A stretch of DNA of 64,000 nt. Origin: Norana najaformis (lineage: Eukaryota > Annelida > Clitellata > Crassiclitellata > Hormogastridae). Under the pieces are notes generated by a model. That model saw nothing but the letters and a program-made list of their open reading frames with translations. It did no database searches and was not told where the DNA came from. The stretch spans positions 19,569,775-19,633,774 of the forward strand of contig OZ029915.1 in assembly GCA_964023275.1 (NCBI GenBank), given 5' to 3'. Made by a program: the position numbers and the translations under genes. Positions within the stretch are counted from its first letter, which is position 1; every line of letters begins with the position of its first letter. Below, in pieces: positions 11,866 to 27,200 of this stretch.

Positions 11866-11914
11866 CCAGAATTCACAGGAGTATCCAAATTGTGCTAAAT
11901 ATATTTTGTCTGAA

Positions 11915-12254
11915 ATGCCTCGTTTGAAGTGCCATATGACTAAACTTTTTCTGACCTTCGGTCTTCTGTGCCTTATTTCACAATTTTCCGAAGCATCAAA
12001 ACATGTTGCCCATACAAGACAACGTATAAGACGGCAGGCAGCATCAAGAGTGTTTGTGGTTCCACAGAATATGACTGGAGACCTGTTCAGCCTGGCCTCG
12101 TGGCCTTCAAATCCTCAGGAAGTGTTTAACTTTTCTGATCCTGCTCCAGAAAACCTGGTGATGTCACGTACAGGGCTGGTTTCTCTAATGCCTGGAAAGA
12201 CATTAAACATCAGCAACATAACATTCCACGTGAATGCTACCATCAGTGGTACAT
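11915..12254 (+). CDS. Cadherin exon 1: signal peptide, furin site, start of EC1
   Basis: Start chosen at the ATG opening MPRLKCHMTKLF, because a hydrophobic signal stretch (LFLTFGLLCLISQ) follows. An upstream in-frame ATG at 11855 lies across a likely splice acceptor (TTTTTTCCAG ending 11869), so this exon probably begins at about 11870 with untranslated sequence joined to an unseen 5' exon. A basic RQRIRRQ run (residues 35-41) fits furin cleavage of a prodomain. Donor GTAAGT at 12255, phase 1. Codons 1-113. Confidence 0.85.
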
Positions 12255-15200
12255 GTAAGTATATATATAAGTTCTTTTGAATTACAGGAAATAAGAAATT
12301 TCATGTGTTGCTTCTGTAATTTTTTTCTGATGGTTTTTTAAATGCAGTTCATAAAAATTTCTCTGTTGTAGTTTTGCTCAGTATGAAAGTGTTATTTATT
12401 ACTACTATTTATATTTATGAAAGTATTATTTATTATTATTATTTATATTTATTAAGTACTGCTATCTAATGACAAAGCCTAAATCAGTGGTGCTGAGCAG
12501 TGCTTTCTGCATTGTATTTGTTTTTTGAGTAGACTCAAACCCACACACTCTGCACGACAAGGCGAGTGCTCAGACTAATTGCTACCATGTTATAACTGAC
12601 GCAATAGTTTGACTTTAGGCTTAAAGACTTACCTACTCTATTGTTTCAGGTCTAGGCTATAAACACCCAGTGGTTGCCATAATTCATGTAGATGCTTAGG
12701 TGTATAATTTCCATTCAGTTACCATCTTCTTCTTTGGCAGTTTGTACTAGTATTATAATTACAATGAATAGAAGTGATAATGTACACAAGGTAAATCATT
12801 TTCTCTTGATACTTTGTTGTAATACACTATGAAGACTTTTCTAGTTTTATAAACTTTGATCTTGTGCTTAGTAGATGAAAACTGCAGAAAGTTAGGAGGC
12901 AAAACTGTTTTATGTATCTGAACATTTATAAAGTGCCTCCTTGTAAGAACCTCATGTAGGTGCTGAGGCATGGATATGCAAAAAAGTGCAACTTTAAATA
13001 AGCGTAGAATGTTTTTTGAGCTATTGTGGTGGTAAAGTTCTAATCTTAAGTGGAAGACTGTTCCATAAAGACGGAACAGTGCATGAAAACGATCAGCGTG
13101 TTTGAATTACTGTAAACGACCATGGAACCAACAGGTTCCGACGTACTGCAGAGCACAGCGTTTGTCAACCTGGCTGACTTGATACAGGAACACAGAGCTT
13201 CCTGTTGTATTCAGGAGCTGAACTGACTATCGATTCTGACCTGATGAGGAGGATCTTTAATGTAATTCTGTCCTCAACTGGCACAGTGTCTCCCATTTGT
13301 AGTGTGAAACATGTGAAAATTTTGGCAGGTTGGCCTTCACTGAGTTGAGGACAGACTGAAGCTGATGTATATGAAACTTAGGCAGACCTGTCAAGATGGC
13401 ATTGCATAAATTTAAGCTTGTAAGGATGAAGGAATGAACGAGGGTGGCAGCGGCATCATGCAATAAATTTTGCCAAACAACAACGTTGTTCTGGTGCATT
13501 TGGTAAAAGGAGGACCTGTAGGGAGAGTTTACGTGGACCACCATTCGTAGATTCTCGTCCGAGTGTACTCCAAGATCCTAGGCAACATAATGGTTATCGT
13601 TGAATGCCAGGCTGGGAACCACAGCACAGTCCCTGTAATGGGACTATGGAATCATCAGATTAGATATTGTTTAATAACGGGTGTTAGGCTTGGCTACAAA
13701 CCTTACAGCTCTTACTGGTCTTTCTTTTAAAACATAAAAATGGAATGTCACAGATAACTGCCTTCTTGAAGTGATTGTACTAGTTTGTGTTGAAATAAGA
13801 TCTGAAAGATATAAATCTTTGCTTGCAACAATGGCAATCTGTACATACATTAAGTACGTCAGCTTAGTGCTGAAAAATATTTAACAATTTATGAATTTTA
13901 AATGTTTCGTAAATATATAAACTCTTGTGAATTCATTGGATGGTAGTTTGTAATCTGATCTAAACTAATCTAATCAAATCTAACAACTACTATATATCAT
14001 AAAGCCCAATCGATGGCCACTCAAAGTGAAATTGCAGTCAAACATCATAGTCCATTGGGAAACCCAGTTGAATTTCTATATGTCAGAGAAACCAGAAGTT
14101 AGGCCACATTGGGTAAGCAAGTTGAAAGAGATGAGTCTTTAATTAAGACCTTGTTGACATCAAAATACTGATGGAACAAATAGAACTTGACAGTGAATTC
14201 CAAAGCTTTGTACCAGTGACTGAGAACCCTGCTATTAGTCACAATAACGGTCCTAGTAATAGTCCACTGTTTGAGTGCAATATTTGTTGGTATGACGGTT
14301 GAGCATGGTGCAGAGATTGGTTGGCTGATTTAAATGTAGTGCTTTGACAGACAAATTTTAAAATCGATTCTTTGCTCAGTGGATGACCTGTGTAGCAAAT
14401 GCAATATTGGTGTAATATGCTGATACTTAGGTGTTTTTGTAATGGCTCTGGCCAGAGAGTTTTTCAACCATTTGTAGTTTAATAATAATAAATAAATAAA
14501 TCTGAGAACTTCAATAGCACTACTGTTATAATAGTTGTACACTGCCTTTGAATAGGTGCAGTTTTGGATAGTGGCTGATAACTCTCCTTAGCCTATTAGA
14601 AACTGAATTTCAGATATTGGGCACTCCACAGCAACTGAAGAAGTTTGAATGGCTTGAATCTTTAAACTGGGTGACTCAGTTGTGGAGTTGGTCGATGCTG
14701 ATCATTAGTTGGGCATTCATTTTGATTCTGCTATGTCCCTCACAACAATGGCCAACTGCAGCATGCAACAGTCTGATCATGTTGAGGCTTTATGTTGCAT
14801 ATCTCCACTGGTGCTCTGGATGGTCATACTGTTCCAGTTCCAATTGTCCTTGAATATTGTATGGCCACTGTCAAGAAAGGGAAGGGTGAAATAAATTTCT
14901 ATTTTTTTCAGTAGCTCCAAAGTTGTGGCATTATGCTGATAGTGCAACAGAACAACTGTGTCTCTGGGTCTTCTTTACCAGTGTATACATGTAAGCTGTA
15001 TAGATATCCTGATAGCCCACGTGTAGCTACAACCTAATCTGTATTAATATTACATATGCTACAATGCATGAAATACACCACTCCAACACTATACCTGAGT
15101 CAGTATGTTTATGCTGGATTATACAGGCACGATGCTCAGGCATTTTCTGCTGAGCGCCAGATATATCTGGCATTCAACAGTTACGTGGTTAAAGTCAAGT

Positions 15201-18200
15201 CTTCAGTTAAGTTAGATCAGTTAAGAAGTTAATAGACTTTTCAAGATGGTGAGGACTACGGTTTAGCACAGTGTTACGAAAATAAGCTACTGAAGGTAGC
15301 CTAGCAACAAGTAATTCCGGTGTGCTTTCAACTTACGTGTAGAACTGGAGAAATGGGAGTATGGTGAGTGAACAGACTGAGGTAGAAAAAAGCTCACCTG
15401 TCTGTTAGACATGGCCGGTGGGTAAGGTAAAAGAAATAGACTTCAGAAACATAGTGAAATAAAATAGAGACATTAGTGCCAACAACGACATGAGGGTAGA
15501 CTGAGGACATAAGTGTGAAAGTGAACAGAAAAGAGGGACTGTTATAATGAGAATAGCAACAAACGATGTGTACAGCATCATTTTAGTTTTTAATCATGTT
15601 CGATTTGATCTTATCTCATGGATGTAGTACAGGTGTTTAAAGTATGTGTTGCCGAACTTTGCTTTATTTTAGCATGAGTTACAATAAAGCATGATTTCTA
15701 TTTTAGCGTCCAGGGATTTTCTTGTTGCAATGTATGTTGTCAAGCGAGATGCTTATGATCCAATCTTCAGCAACACACCATCACCAATGTGGGCAACTTG
15801 TCCAGTGTGGATTCGACCAGGAACAACCATATACGAGGTCCAGGCGATTGACTCACTGCAGTATGGTGCCATAGTGCAGTATCGTTTGGAATCAGGTACT
15901 GCACAGTCAGGAAGGACTTGTCTGTAACATTCAGATTGTTTTCTGCTGCAGTAGCTCGGTTTAAGTTTTACTGTAAACCTAAATCATTCAACCATTGCCA
16001 ACCTGATCTAGTCATGCCTAGACAACATGACTTTGGAGGGATTAGTCTAGTCCTCTAGGCTACTTATTAGCTTTGAATACTTATAAAATATCAAATGTAA
16101 CTAATTTAACTGTCACTTGGGTTAACTGTACATATGCAGTTAAAATCCAGTAATGCGTGGACCATTAACAATCTAATTCGGTTAATGCATGGCAACGCAG
16201 TGCCTTCCAACGATGCTAAATTAACATGCGGAAATCATTAGCATGCAGTACATAGACCGGCACTGCACATTAGCTGGTTCACTTGCTTAGCAAAGGGCAT
16301 TAAAATATATATAGTGATGACCTGTACAGGCATTTCCTTATTTTGTTTTCTGATCGAACAGCACCTCATGTTTTTGCTGAAGGCTCTCATTAGAATCTGT
16401 TTCTTAAAATGATCTTTAGGTTGAGATTACTTTTTAGCCATCAGAAATAATCATTGAGAAACTTGATTGGTGGTTTTTCTTCCATGAATAAGGAAGTCTA
16501 ATGCTTGCCTTCTGCCATTATGTAAATGTAAAATGACACCAGTGAAAAATGTAAAATGTAGAGACAATATGATGAAACATGTATTCCGCACTATCACAAT
16601 TCACTTGTCATAATTATCTAAAAAAATATGAAGCATGTATGAACAGTTAAATGACAGGCTTGTTCAGCATTCATTTATAAACAAATTTCATGTTTACAGT
16701 TTAGCTATATCTTCAGTGGTTGATGAGATACAACCTTTTTACCCATAAGAGGCAAAATGGACCAAAACCCCCAAAAATATCTTATACAAATATATAGTGT
16801 TATTGTTAGGTCATAGTTAAAACTATAGTGTTCAGATGACTGTCTTTGTCACTGATGACCATTTCCTTTTTGAATGCACCATTACTTCTTTCAATATTCA
16901 CTTCACAAACTAGGGTGATATGCAAATCTTCATTGGTCATTGATATAAGGTTTTGAACGTTGCATACGGTTACTTTTTGGAAGGGCAGACAGCAGAGACG
17001 TGGCACTATCACTTCAGTGAAAAGAGTTCAGAATTATCTCTTTATTTATGTGTAGATCTCAAGCCAGGCCTTTCCCAATATAGACTTGTCATCCAATAAC
17101 TAGAGCAGAGGCATTTTTATAATACCATAGAGCAAAACAGAACTGATAAATCCGTGTGATGTCTGCTTTGCCTACATCCAGGCATTGCTAGCTTAGTGCT
17201 ATGAACACTGTGTTTGTCATGCAATTATTAGCATAATAATTACGCACAGTGATGATCCAGATGAGCAGATTTCATTGTAAAGCTACAGAAAAAATATATT
17301 TGATGCTGGGATTCTATTATTACGATGAGCAGGCAGACCCATTTTGTTAAATATTTTTGGCCAGCTTTTATTAGGGGCTGGTGAAAATCCTAGTCTCATT
17401 GAAGCAGCATTGCCCGATATTGCTGCTATTGTCACTTCATTATCATTTGAAAAGTTGCACAACTCAATAGTATATATGCTAGTTACAGTACTGTTGGTTT
17501 TGCTGCTTGTAAACATGTGTAATCCTTAAAAATTAACTCTTCAAATGGCTCCGAATTACTGAAATTCACATGCCAAATTTCATCATCATTGCCATTATAG
17601 TCATAAAACATGAATGTAAAATGAAACAGATCACCTGCAGAAACTTTTCTGATGTTGCAAGTTTGCATCTGTGGCATGCAAAGGGTTAACAGCTTATCAC
17701 AGTCTGATGTCTGCTTCATTCTTTAAAATATCATTGGTTGCTTTTGATATGGTTGTATGTATTGCTTTTGATAGCTTTGCATAATGCATACAGTGGTTCT
17801 TCCTTTTTCCAGCATATTCATGTTTGTTTTGTAGGAGGTGAGGGAAAATTTGATGTTAATCCAGATACTGGAGATGTTTTTATTGTTGGACGCCACATGT
17901 TTGAGCTGGGAAAGGTATACCATTTGGCAATATCTGCTCAGATAAAGGGTATGGTACAAACCGCGGCGACCCCATCGCAACTGCTCCTGGTCTATGTTGG
18001 AGCAATGAATCCTCAGTTCTCTGTTCCTGTCTACAACATCAGCTTCTATGAAGATAAAACTGGAGTGTAAGTAAAGTGAACGTCATTATGAAACTCGCAT
18101 TTATAATGCCTGGACCACTGCCTCATATGTTATTTTCACATGAAGTTGTTAATATAGAATATCCCAGCCATGCAGTGGTTAGTACCTGGAAGAAGTCATT

Positions 18201-21200
18201 GAATTATAAACAATAAACATGGAGTCTGTCTGCATAGGATGATTTGCCTGGGGAGTGTGTGAACAAGTTCTATCAATCTTTTCCACCCATGATGAAATTT
18301 AATCACCTTGAAAAGTCCAAAATGGTTGAAATGCTTGTCTCTGATTAGTATTACCCGTGACCAATAACGTATGGGACTTTTTCTTTGTTTATTTTCTTTT
18401 GCTTTAGAATTTTGGTGGTCTTTTCCATTGCTTGGGTCCTAAGAGCTTCTCTAACAAGTAAATGATGAACACAGCTAACCAGTACTGTGTGGGTGATTGA
18501 GGCATTTTGATTTCAGAAAATACTTTTTGATTCAGTAAGATCACAATCATAATCTAAAAAATTTCTAAAGCACTACTTTAAAGCTAAGCACAGCGCACCA
18601 ACTTATTCATGAGCACTGTGTCAAATCAGAGGGTTTGTCCAAGGATTCCATTTGAAGAACAGTATCTGGTTGCCAGAAGACCAGAGAGAGAAGGGGACAG
18701 AGGAACCGTTACGATGGGTTGTGTTTAGGTTGAGCATAATGGGAAGGAGATGGATTGAATGGATTAGAGTAAGATTTCTTGAAAGGTTTAGGTTTTAGTC
18801 TTGAATGGAAAGCCTGAGAGGTAATAGATAGAGGGGCTATAGACAGGTGATGATGGGTGAATGATGGATGGGATAGAGGACTGGAGAATTTGTGAAATTC
18901 AGGAGAGAGATCGTTCTGAAGTGAAAGTGCTCCAAGGATGATCTCAAACAGTAATTCTCATTATAAAGCTACAAAAAACATCCAATGCTGATGAACCTAT
19001 CACATCAGCAGGCAGGCCAACCATTTTTGTAAAATTCTTCAACCAGCCTTTAAAATGCTAGTCTAGGCCAGCCATGCCACCTGCCATCACTGTTGTTATC
19101 ACTTTCTTTTCATTAAAAAAGTTCTATAAATCTTTAGCATGAACACTACTTACAGTTCTGTTGGTCCTGTTGCATGTAAACACATGCATTCCTTCGAAAT
19201 TAATTCTTCATCCAGCTCTGAATTACTGAAAAGCACACGTCAAACTTTGTTTTCATTTGTCTTCGCAGTCCATAACATGAACACAAAACGAGAAAGATAG
19301 ATGAATTTTCAACTGAATATCTCAGCAACTGCTGCATATAAGACACAAGCAACCAATGGCAAAATCATAACATGTTTATCGATCTAATTATCTATGCAGC
19401 TATTAACTGAATGCTTGTTTCCTATTTTCCTATAGCTTTATTATGGATACCTAAATTTTCTTGCATGTGTTGTAAGTTATTAATTGCCACAAAATTGCAC
19501 ATGATAAGGGCAAAGAGTTAAGTTGAGTAGTTAACTGGGGATGGGCAGTAGTGAGGCAAGAGGATGAACAGGCAGAGCAGGGTGATTGGATGGCAGAGTT
19601 TGCAAAGATAAGTAGGTTGAAGTATTGCAGCAAGTTATAGAATAGAATAGAGAAAGAACTTTGAAATGAATGTGTTTGGGGACTTTCAGCCAGTGGAGTG
19701 ATTTAAGAATAGGAGTGATATGATGATGCCTGGGTGTCCTGGTGACAGCTTGGGCAAGTGAATTTTTGATGAGTTGAAGATGCTTAATTTGAGTGAATTG
19801 AAATTTAAGGAATAGGAAATTAGAGTAGTCGAACTGGGAGTGGACAGTAGAGGTAGCAGTGGTAGAGGTAGCAGTGGTAGAGGCAGTTTGTGAACTTAAT
19901 ATCGTGCTGCTTAGTCGGTAAGTCTTGCATGTGCATTTGCATAGGAAATTTCCATGAGTCGCTGGGTTGCGTTAAATTCATGGTAGGGGTGGTGTGATTG
20001 GCTGGCAGAGCCCTACAGGTAGGCAGGCCGACATCAGCAGTAATTATTGCTGATGCTTATTTTATAACATGGGTGATCATGCAGCCTATACTGTGATGAG
20101 TCAGCGGGATTTTGGAAAAACACACAGTTGTGCAGTATTTAATTTTATTTTTTTGGAATGCCAGTGTAAACCAGTTTGTACTGGTCTGCTGTCTTAGTGG
20201 GAAAGGGCATATATTAGCGGATGCAAATACCTTGGCAGAGAGTGCGAAGATTTGTAGGTTGCTAAGTTGAAAATTTGAGTTCCAAATGTCATTGATTAAT
20301 TCATGCATTTAGAAACTGTTCCGATTTAAGTAGTGTGGTGATGAACTGTTCATTTTAATTTAAATTTAGAAAATCAATGACTATGGGCCTGTACTTGAGT
20401 TAACGCTATGCTTTAAATAGGGCTATTCAATGGTTCAGAGCCCGTTCATTGACACTCAAAGAGATAGTCAAGTATTTTTCAAATTGAGCATAGATAGATT
20501 ATGGCAAAGGTCATGAATATGTATGAAACAGATGTGCAAGAGGTAAGAATTGTGATTTGAAAATGAGAGATATGGGTCAAAGGTGATGCCAAGATTGTGT
20601 ATAGGCAAATTAGAGATGAAAGTGTCAGGGATTTTCTTATTGGATTTGGTAAGATATCAATAGGTAGCAATGATAGTTTCTAAAATGCTTAAGGTAGTAA
20701 TCATCTGCTTTTTCTTTTGTTGCAGGATCTACAAAGTTCAAGCCAAGTCTTTCCAGAACCTGTCACTTACTTACTCTTTCGACACCAGTGATAACAAGGC
20801 AAAGGAAGCATTTAGTATCAACTCAGCTACAGGAGAGATTACCTTGCAGAATAGTTTGCCGTACCGCTCATCACCCCATCAGTACAATTTCAATGTAACA
20901 GTTAACGAAAAGTACAGTAACTACATGACAACCACCACGGTATGTGTTCAGCATGAAAGGTTGTTTTCTATGAGCATGTTTCGCTACAAAACTTCTTATA
21001 AATGCCCCCAGCATTCATTTTACTAATTTGTTTACTCCCTGGCAGCAGTTGGAGACCAGCATGTAAAAGCAGTCAGTGTTTGCACAAATCATTTTCACAC
21101 CATGGTGAAGTACCATATTTGTGTTTCTTTTTTACCGAAAATATTCTTAATCGCACCGGTAGGACATGGCTGCACATCTTTCTTAGCTTCTCATGCAATA

Positions 21201-24200
21201 TAATTGTAGCATACACGATGATGCCAGCATGCTGGTGCCTAATTGAGATCCAGTGTTCATTATAAACTGAAGCTTAAAAGAGACCAGTATTTATTTGCAC
21301 AAGTTGTTTTACCTCTGATGGCTATTGAAGACCAGCGTTTAATCTGGACCCAGCACTTAAACGAAGCATTCACAGAATTTTGTGGTTGGAAAACTATGCC
21401 TCGCCATCTTTTGGTTCATTTGAATATGTGATTTTATATGTCTAATTTGATTGGTTGATTTTTATGTTTGTGTCCTATTGTACAAATATCTTCCACGTAT
21501 TCTATGATAAATTACATTAACATGTCCAAATGATGTAACGTTTCAACAGTATAATGTGTACGATAGGCAGAGAGCCATCTCAATAATAATACCTTCCCAT
21601 TTTGCCTTCTACTGCCTACACATCTGTATTAGTCTGTATTGGATAAAACTGGCCAACATGACACCAAATTTAGATTCTTTTTTGAATTTTAGTCAAGCAA
21701 GCAGAAGTTATTTATTATTATTATTTTATTATTGTTATTATTATTATTAATATTATTAATAATTAATTAATTAATAACTTCTGTCACACCAGTGTCTAAT
21801 TTATATATAAATCATCTACCTATGACATGCTAAAGCCAGGCTGCAATCAGTCAGTATCCAGAAGTTCAGTCCAGAAGTAAGTAAGAAGTAGGTTGCCTAG
21901 CGCTAAATGATACTGACAAGATGTGTCTTCATCTGGAAATTGCAAAGGTCCTGATGTCGAAATAATTGACTAGAATGAATGTAAAATGTGAGAGGAAATT
22001 ATGTCAGACATCAGTGCTTAATTATAATATTTCTGTTTTTTCATTGCATCAGCCACTGTGAAGGTGCTAATAGGTTATTTAAAGTTTTTTAATAATGCAT
22101 TTAGCATATTTTTCCAAACATTTTAGGATTGAATTTGGTATAGACTAATAAATACAAATAGATAAATACGTTATATAAGCACATGGTTTAGCTTGTGCTT
22201 ATAAAAACATATTTCTGTATGTACTTAAGAATTGCTGTTTTACTGGCACTGTGTTGTGATGGCTGCCACTGACGGGTGTTTTAATGTTGTTGTAGCTCAC
22301 AATTAATCTTCTCTCCATTAATCATCGTCCCGTGTTTCTTGTGAGCTACTACGTTAACTATGAACTTTCTGAAGATGTTCCAGTTGATACTTCAGTCTTA
22401 GAAGGTAACTCATGCACACATTCATTGAACCAGGGTTGATTTGTGGCAGTCCTGTTCACGAGGCATAATGCTTTCCCGCATTAACCAGTTGCTATGTGTT
22501 TTAAATGCTGCAGCTCGGCTGATTGGTGGTGTATCTGTACGTAGCTTCATGTTCACAGTTCAAGAGCGTAATGCTTATGCATAAATATTGTCAGGCTTTG
22601 CTCATGGATCTTATCCCAGATAGCTGTGTGTCTCTATCTTATCCAGATCTAGCTGCAGATCCCTTGGCTTTGCTATGCAAGGTGACCTGATTGTTCCGCC
22701 AGCCCGTACTTCCACAGCCCAGTATAGAAGCTTTGCTGTGGCTGATGTGTCTTTCTGAAATAAGTTGCTTAGTAACTTGCAGCTTATGCTTCTTGGTATC
22801 CTAGGCATTATGGAGATATACATACTTAAATCAGTTTCAGAATCAAAAGACCAGCTGGCTTGGATGTCCTTTGTTTTTTTACTAAAATATCTAGCCAGTT
22901 TGCTCTGCTGTACTTTTTCTCTTCTGTTCGCTTTCATTACCACCATAAGTTCACCTCATAGCCGTTTTTCTCTGACATTTTATTTCTATCTGTCTCATAA
23001 TCTCTTCTCCTGCTTATTTCGTAATCATGAATTGGTAAAGCACCGCTTCAATTTAGCCTCTGATGAGGCTTATCAGAGGCGCTCCCATCCCCATCCCAGA
23101 ACTGGGAAATAATATGGTCTTCAAGCGCTTACGGAAGAGGGAGAGAGAGAGAGAGAAGCTTCCATTGAAGGTCACCAGGTAAATGTGCATTAAGCTCTTC
23201 CCAGTGTAAGTGTAATAATACTAATTGTGACCTTAGAACTTCTATGGCACCACTGTAGCATTGCTTAGGGCAGTGGTGCACAACGTCCGGCCTGCGGGCC
23301 ACATCCGGCCCGCGACAAGTCATCATGTGGCCCGGGATGTCCAAAAGGAATAGCGACTATTTAAGAGCCGGCACTGACATTAAGTGTACAGTGGCGCACA
23401 CCTCTAATTTCAGCCGGAAGCATACAACTCTAGCCACCATCTTTCGTGTTTTTTTACTTTAGGTTGCCGTTGTATTGGATGCGTGATTACTAATTATCAG
23501 TTTATTAAACGGTTGTAAATACAAAATAGTTTAAAGTTGCCAGCGAAAAGTTGACGATGAAAACATGCAGTTTCATGACGATTGGACGGAGCATTACTGT
23601 TTTATTCAACTACAGAGGAACGTCATTTGCCTGATTTGCCATTCGACAGCAGCAGTGGCGAAGATAAAGGAATATGAAGCGCCATTATGAGTCAGGATTT
23701 TCATAGCATTGTCATCAAAGAAAGAACAACCAAAATTGAGTAACTGGGTCTTTCACTGAATCACCAGAAGAACATTTTCTCCAAGCGATCAGCAGACTTA
23801 CAATGCATCATATGAAGTTAGCTATGACATTTAATTGATGATAGTGAATCTGGTCAACTCCAAAGGACAATGCTCTTGTTCACGCAAGCCTGTTTGGAAG
23901 CACCTATCGCTGTGAACAGGCCTTTTCACAGATGAAGCATAACAAAAGTAGCACACGGAATCAAGTAACTGACGACCATTTTGAAGCTCTGTGTCTGTCA
24001 AGTATGAACATTCAACTTGACATCACTAAGCTCATTGCAGATGTGCAGCCGCAACCATCACACTGACTTGCTCACTGTGGTCATTAGAAAAAACTATCAG
24101 TATTGTAGTAATATAGAAGTACTATGAGTCCCCTTTCTCTGTGACTCTTTATGTTTACTTTTATGTGTTTTACTGCGCTCGTCAACTTCATAAATTGTGA

Positions 24201-27200
24201 CTTGCATTCATCTGACATAAGCTGAGTCGTCACAATTGTTTGGCCCCCGTAGGGTTTAAGAAATCTCTTAGTGGCCCCTGGCCGAAAAAGGTTGTGCACC
24301 CCTTGGCTTAGGGCATCAGTCAGTGGTCATTACTAAGTGTGCAAGCCAAATTCCAGGATGAGTCCAATTGAAAGCCAATAGGGGAATCCGAAAAGAAGTG
24401 GAAACAGCCTATGAATAAAATGAGTCCAGGAAGAGAAGAGACTGTAGTAGGGGTGTGAAGGCCATCAGAGACTGCAGAATGATTGTTTCCCAGAAGATAG
24501 TTCCAGAGTTCAGGGCTGGCGACAGAAAGGCAACCTTTTGAGAGCTGTTCTTTTCCTTTGAATAGCTAGATTAGGACAGTCAGAGGACCTGGTCAAGTAG
24601 ACAAGTCTTCAGTCAGAGGTTAGCCGAAATGTAGAGTCTAGTACACGGTTATCCCAGTCTTGAAAATTGTTTGCTTTTCTATGAACAGCTAGTGCAGTGA
24701 TTCAGGTGTATTCAGTTATGATTTGTATATATTGCATTTCAGTTATAGCTTATGATTATGACCCTGGAGCATTTGGTAAATTAACATTCAGGACTACCAA
24801 TGACCACTTCAAGGTGGAGAAAATGTCTGATTCGTTGGCTGTGATCAAGGTGGCAAAGTGAGTGGTAGCCTTGGATGAGTTTAAACTGAAAATTTGAGCC
24901 AAGTCTATAGACATTTAGTTTTAATGGATGTTTCATAAACAAATAATTAGTATTTCAGAATTAATAATTTGTAATGTGAGAAAAAAATTACAATTTATAT
25001 GGCATCCAAAATTAGTAAATTAGTTCTAGGATTCTTTGCATGGTCAATTATCAATGCAATTGCCAACATATTTAAGATGTAAATGGGATTTTAAGTATTT
25101 TTAGATGTTGAGACCACCAGCTTCTTGAATTTTTGTTTCATTAACTCTATATTGTTATCACCTGGGCCATCGCCTTAGCTGCCAACATGTTATATAGTTT
25201 AAGTAAGTTCTGTTTGTTAATATTCATGGTGCTTAATTACTCCATTTAAGATTGGTTCTTCACTTGTCCAACATATAATGCCTTTGTTTTGTTCCTTTCA
25301 TTATTTTGTAGTGTTACTCGTGACAGGTTTTAAAAGGTGCTATATAAACATCTGGATGCATGCATACTTTAACGTTAGAGTTGATTATATCAAACGTTTT
25401 TCATGCTTAATTCTAGAATAATTGAAAACTGACCTAATGTTTCAGTTTAAATTGTACTTATAAATTTTTCTTTGTTTGCAGGAAACTAGATTATGACATG
25501 ACAGAAGGACACAGATACGAATTTGATGTTATGGCATTTGATGGAGGCAATTTGAACGGATCTGCCACTGTCCAGGTCAAAACTTGTTATAATTATAATT
25601 ATTACTCTACAGGATTAATTCTTCCATGTGGTGTCCTTAGTTATCAGTTAAAACTTTATTGCATTTTTCATGCTATATTTATCTGCAGAACTTCAATTGT
25701 CAATCTTTTATGACATGCTGTTGTACATGTGCTCTTGTTTTGAACCAGTCTGTGTTGAGAGTTTTGAATTATTCATCCACTTTGAGAATCTAAGTTGTTT
25801 GTCAATTTTGAGAATCTCAGTTATTCATGTTTTCTGAAAATACCTTCTGCTCTTGCTAAGCCATATTTTAAAAACTGGATTACTTGTTAGTTCTATCAAT
25901 TGCTTGAAAATTTATTTTCTTAATTTACAACCAGCTTTTGGTTTGTTTCTTAAAATTAGTTATTATCTTGCCTATTTAGCTTTTCAGTTCCTTTGGCTTG
26001 ATTACTTCCATCTTTGTCAACTTCCTATTTAATCTTATTCTTGTCAGCACTGAGAATCTGCACATTACAGCACATGTTGGTTAACATGTAGATGATGGGA
26101 GTCATGCTGTCATAACTGCGTATAAACAGGTTGTTTTAAGCTTTAAGTGTTTACACATTACCATATTATCTCGGATATAATGCGCCCTTTTTTCCAAAGA
26201 AAATGTGCGCAAAGTCTGGGTGCGCATTGTATATAGGAACAAAGTTCATAGATGTTTTAGGCAAACAGTGATCACACATGAAGAACCGCTTTTACACTAA
26301 CCAAGGCAACAGACATTGGCTGAGTTACCTTATAATTTTAATTCAAAAATTTCATCTTATGTAGAGAAGGACTTTCAAAATATATGATGCTGTATGCATA
26401 AATGACATTATCTTGATATTGTTAGATGTTTGGCAATATTTTTCATCATATGTACTTTGATAGATCACCAATTAATGCAAAATTTTGTTTGTAAATTCAC
26501 TTTAATTATGATATAGAAATGTTTATTAACTACATTTTTAATAAAAATTACTTAGATATGTTGCATTTATATTTTTAAAAGTGATCACATTGGTTTCGCA
26601 GTTTTGATATTGATATGTTAGGGTACCAAGTTTGTTAATACCGCCCATAATTGCAACTCGTGATGCCAAAAAACGACTGTATTTGACACTTTGTAAAGTC
26701 CTTAAAACAAAAACCCCATTGGGATTGTTGGAACACTTACCAACTGATCTATGTTCTACCAGGGAATGTCTTTTTGGGAATGTCTCTTTGATCCCCTTTG
26801 TCAGATTTGGTGAACTTTGACCGCCTATATCCAGCAGATGTGAATTAGTAATCAAGTCAAACTCTGCCAAGTAATTGCCAGTCACATAGACAGCCTACAT
26901 ATAAAAATCGACTGCGCAGTGCCTGGTACATGTGAAGATATTGATCACTGAATTTTGCAAAATTTAGAAATAAAGTGAATATGAAGGCACTTTGACATTT
27001 AATACAGCTGAAATCATAGGACACACAATAATAATAATTATATTTTTGTAATCTGCACAAGAAACTGTGCAGCTTAAAAAAACATCTAACTTGGTCTAAC
27101 AGTCTGGAGATATCAGTTCTCAAAAAGTGGACATCTTGAAGTTTTATGAAATACCTTCAGAGGGTGGGGTCACGAAACCAACGATATCTTTAAAAGTATC

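Noticed and set aside
26538-26885. 115-codon minus frame as a host gene
   Set aside because: No motif, no splice partners and AT-rich surroundings; a chance open frame is as likely.
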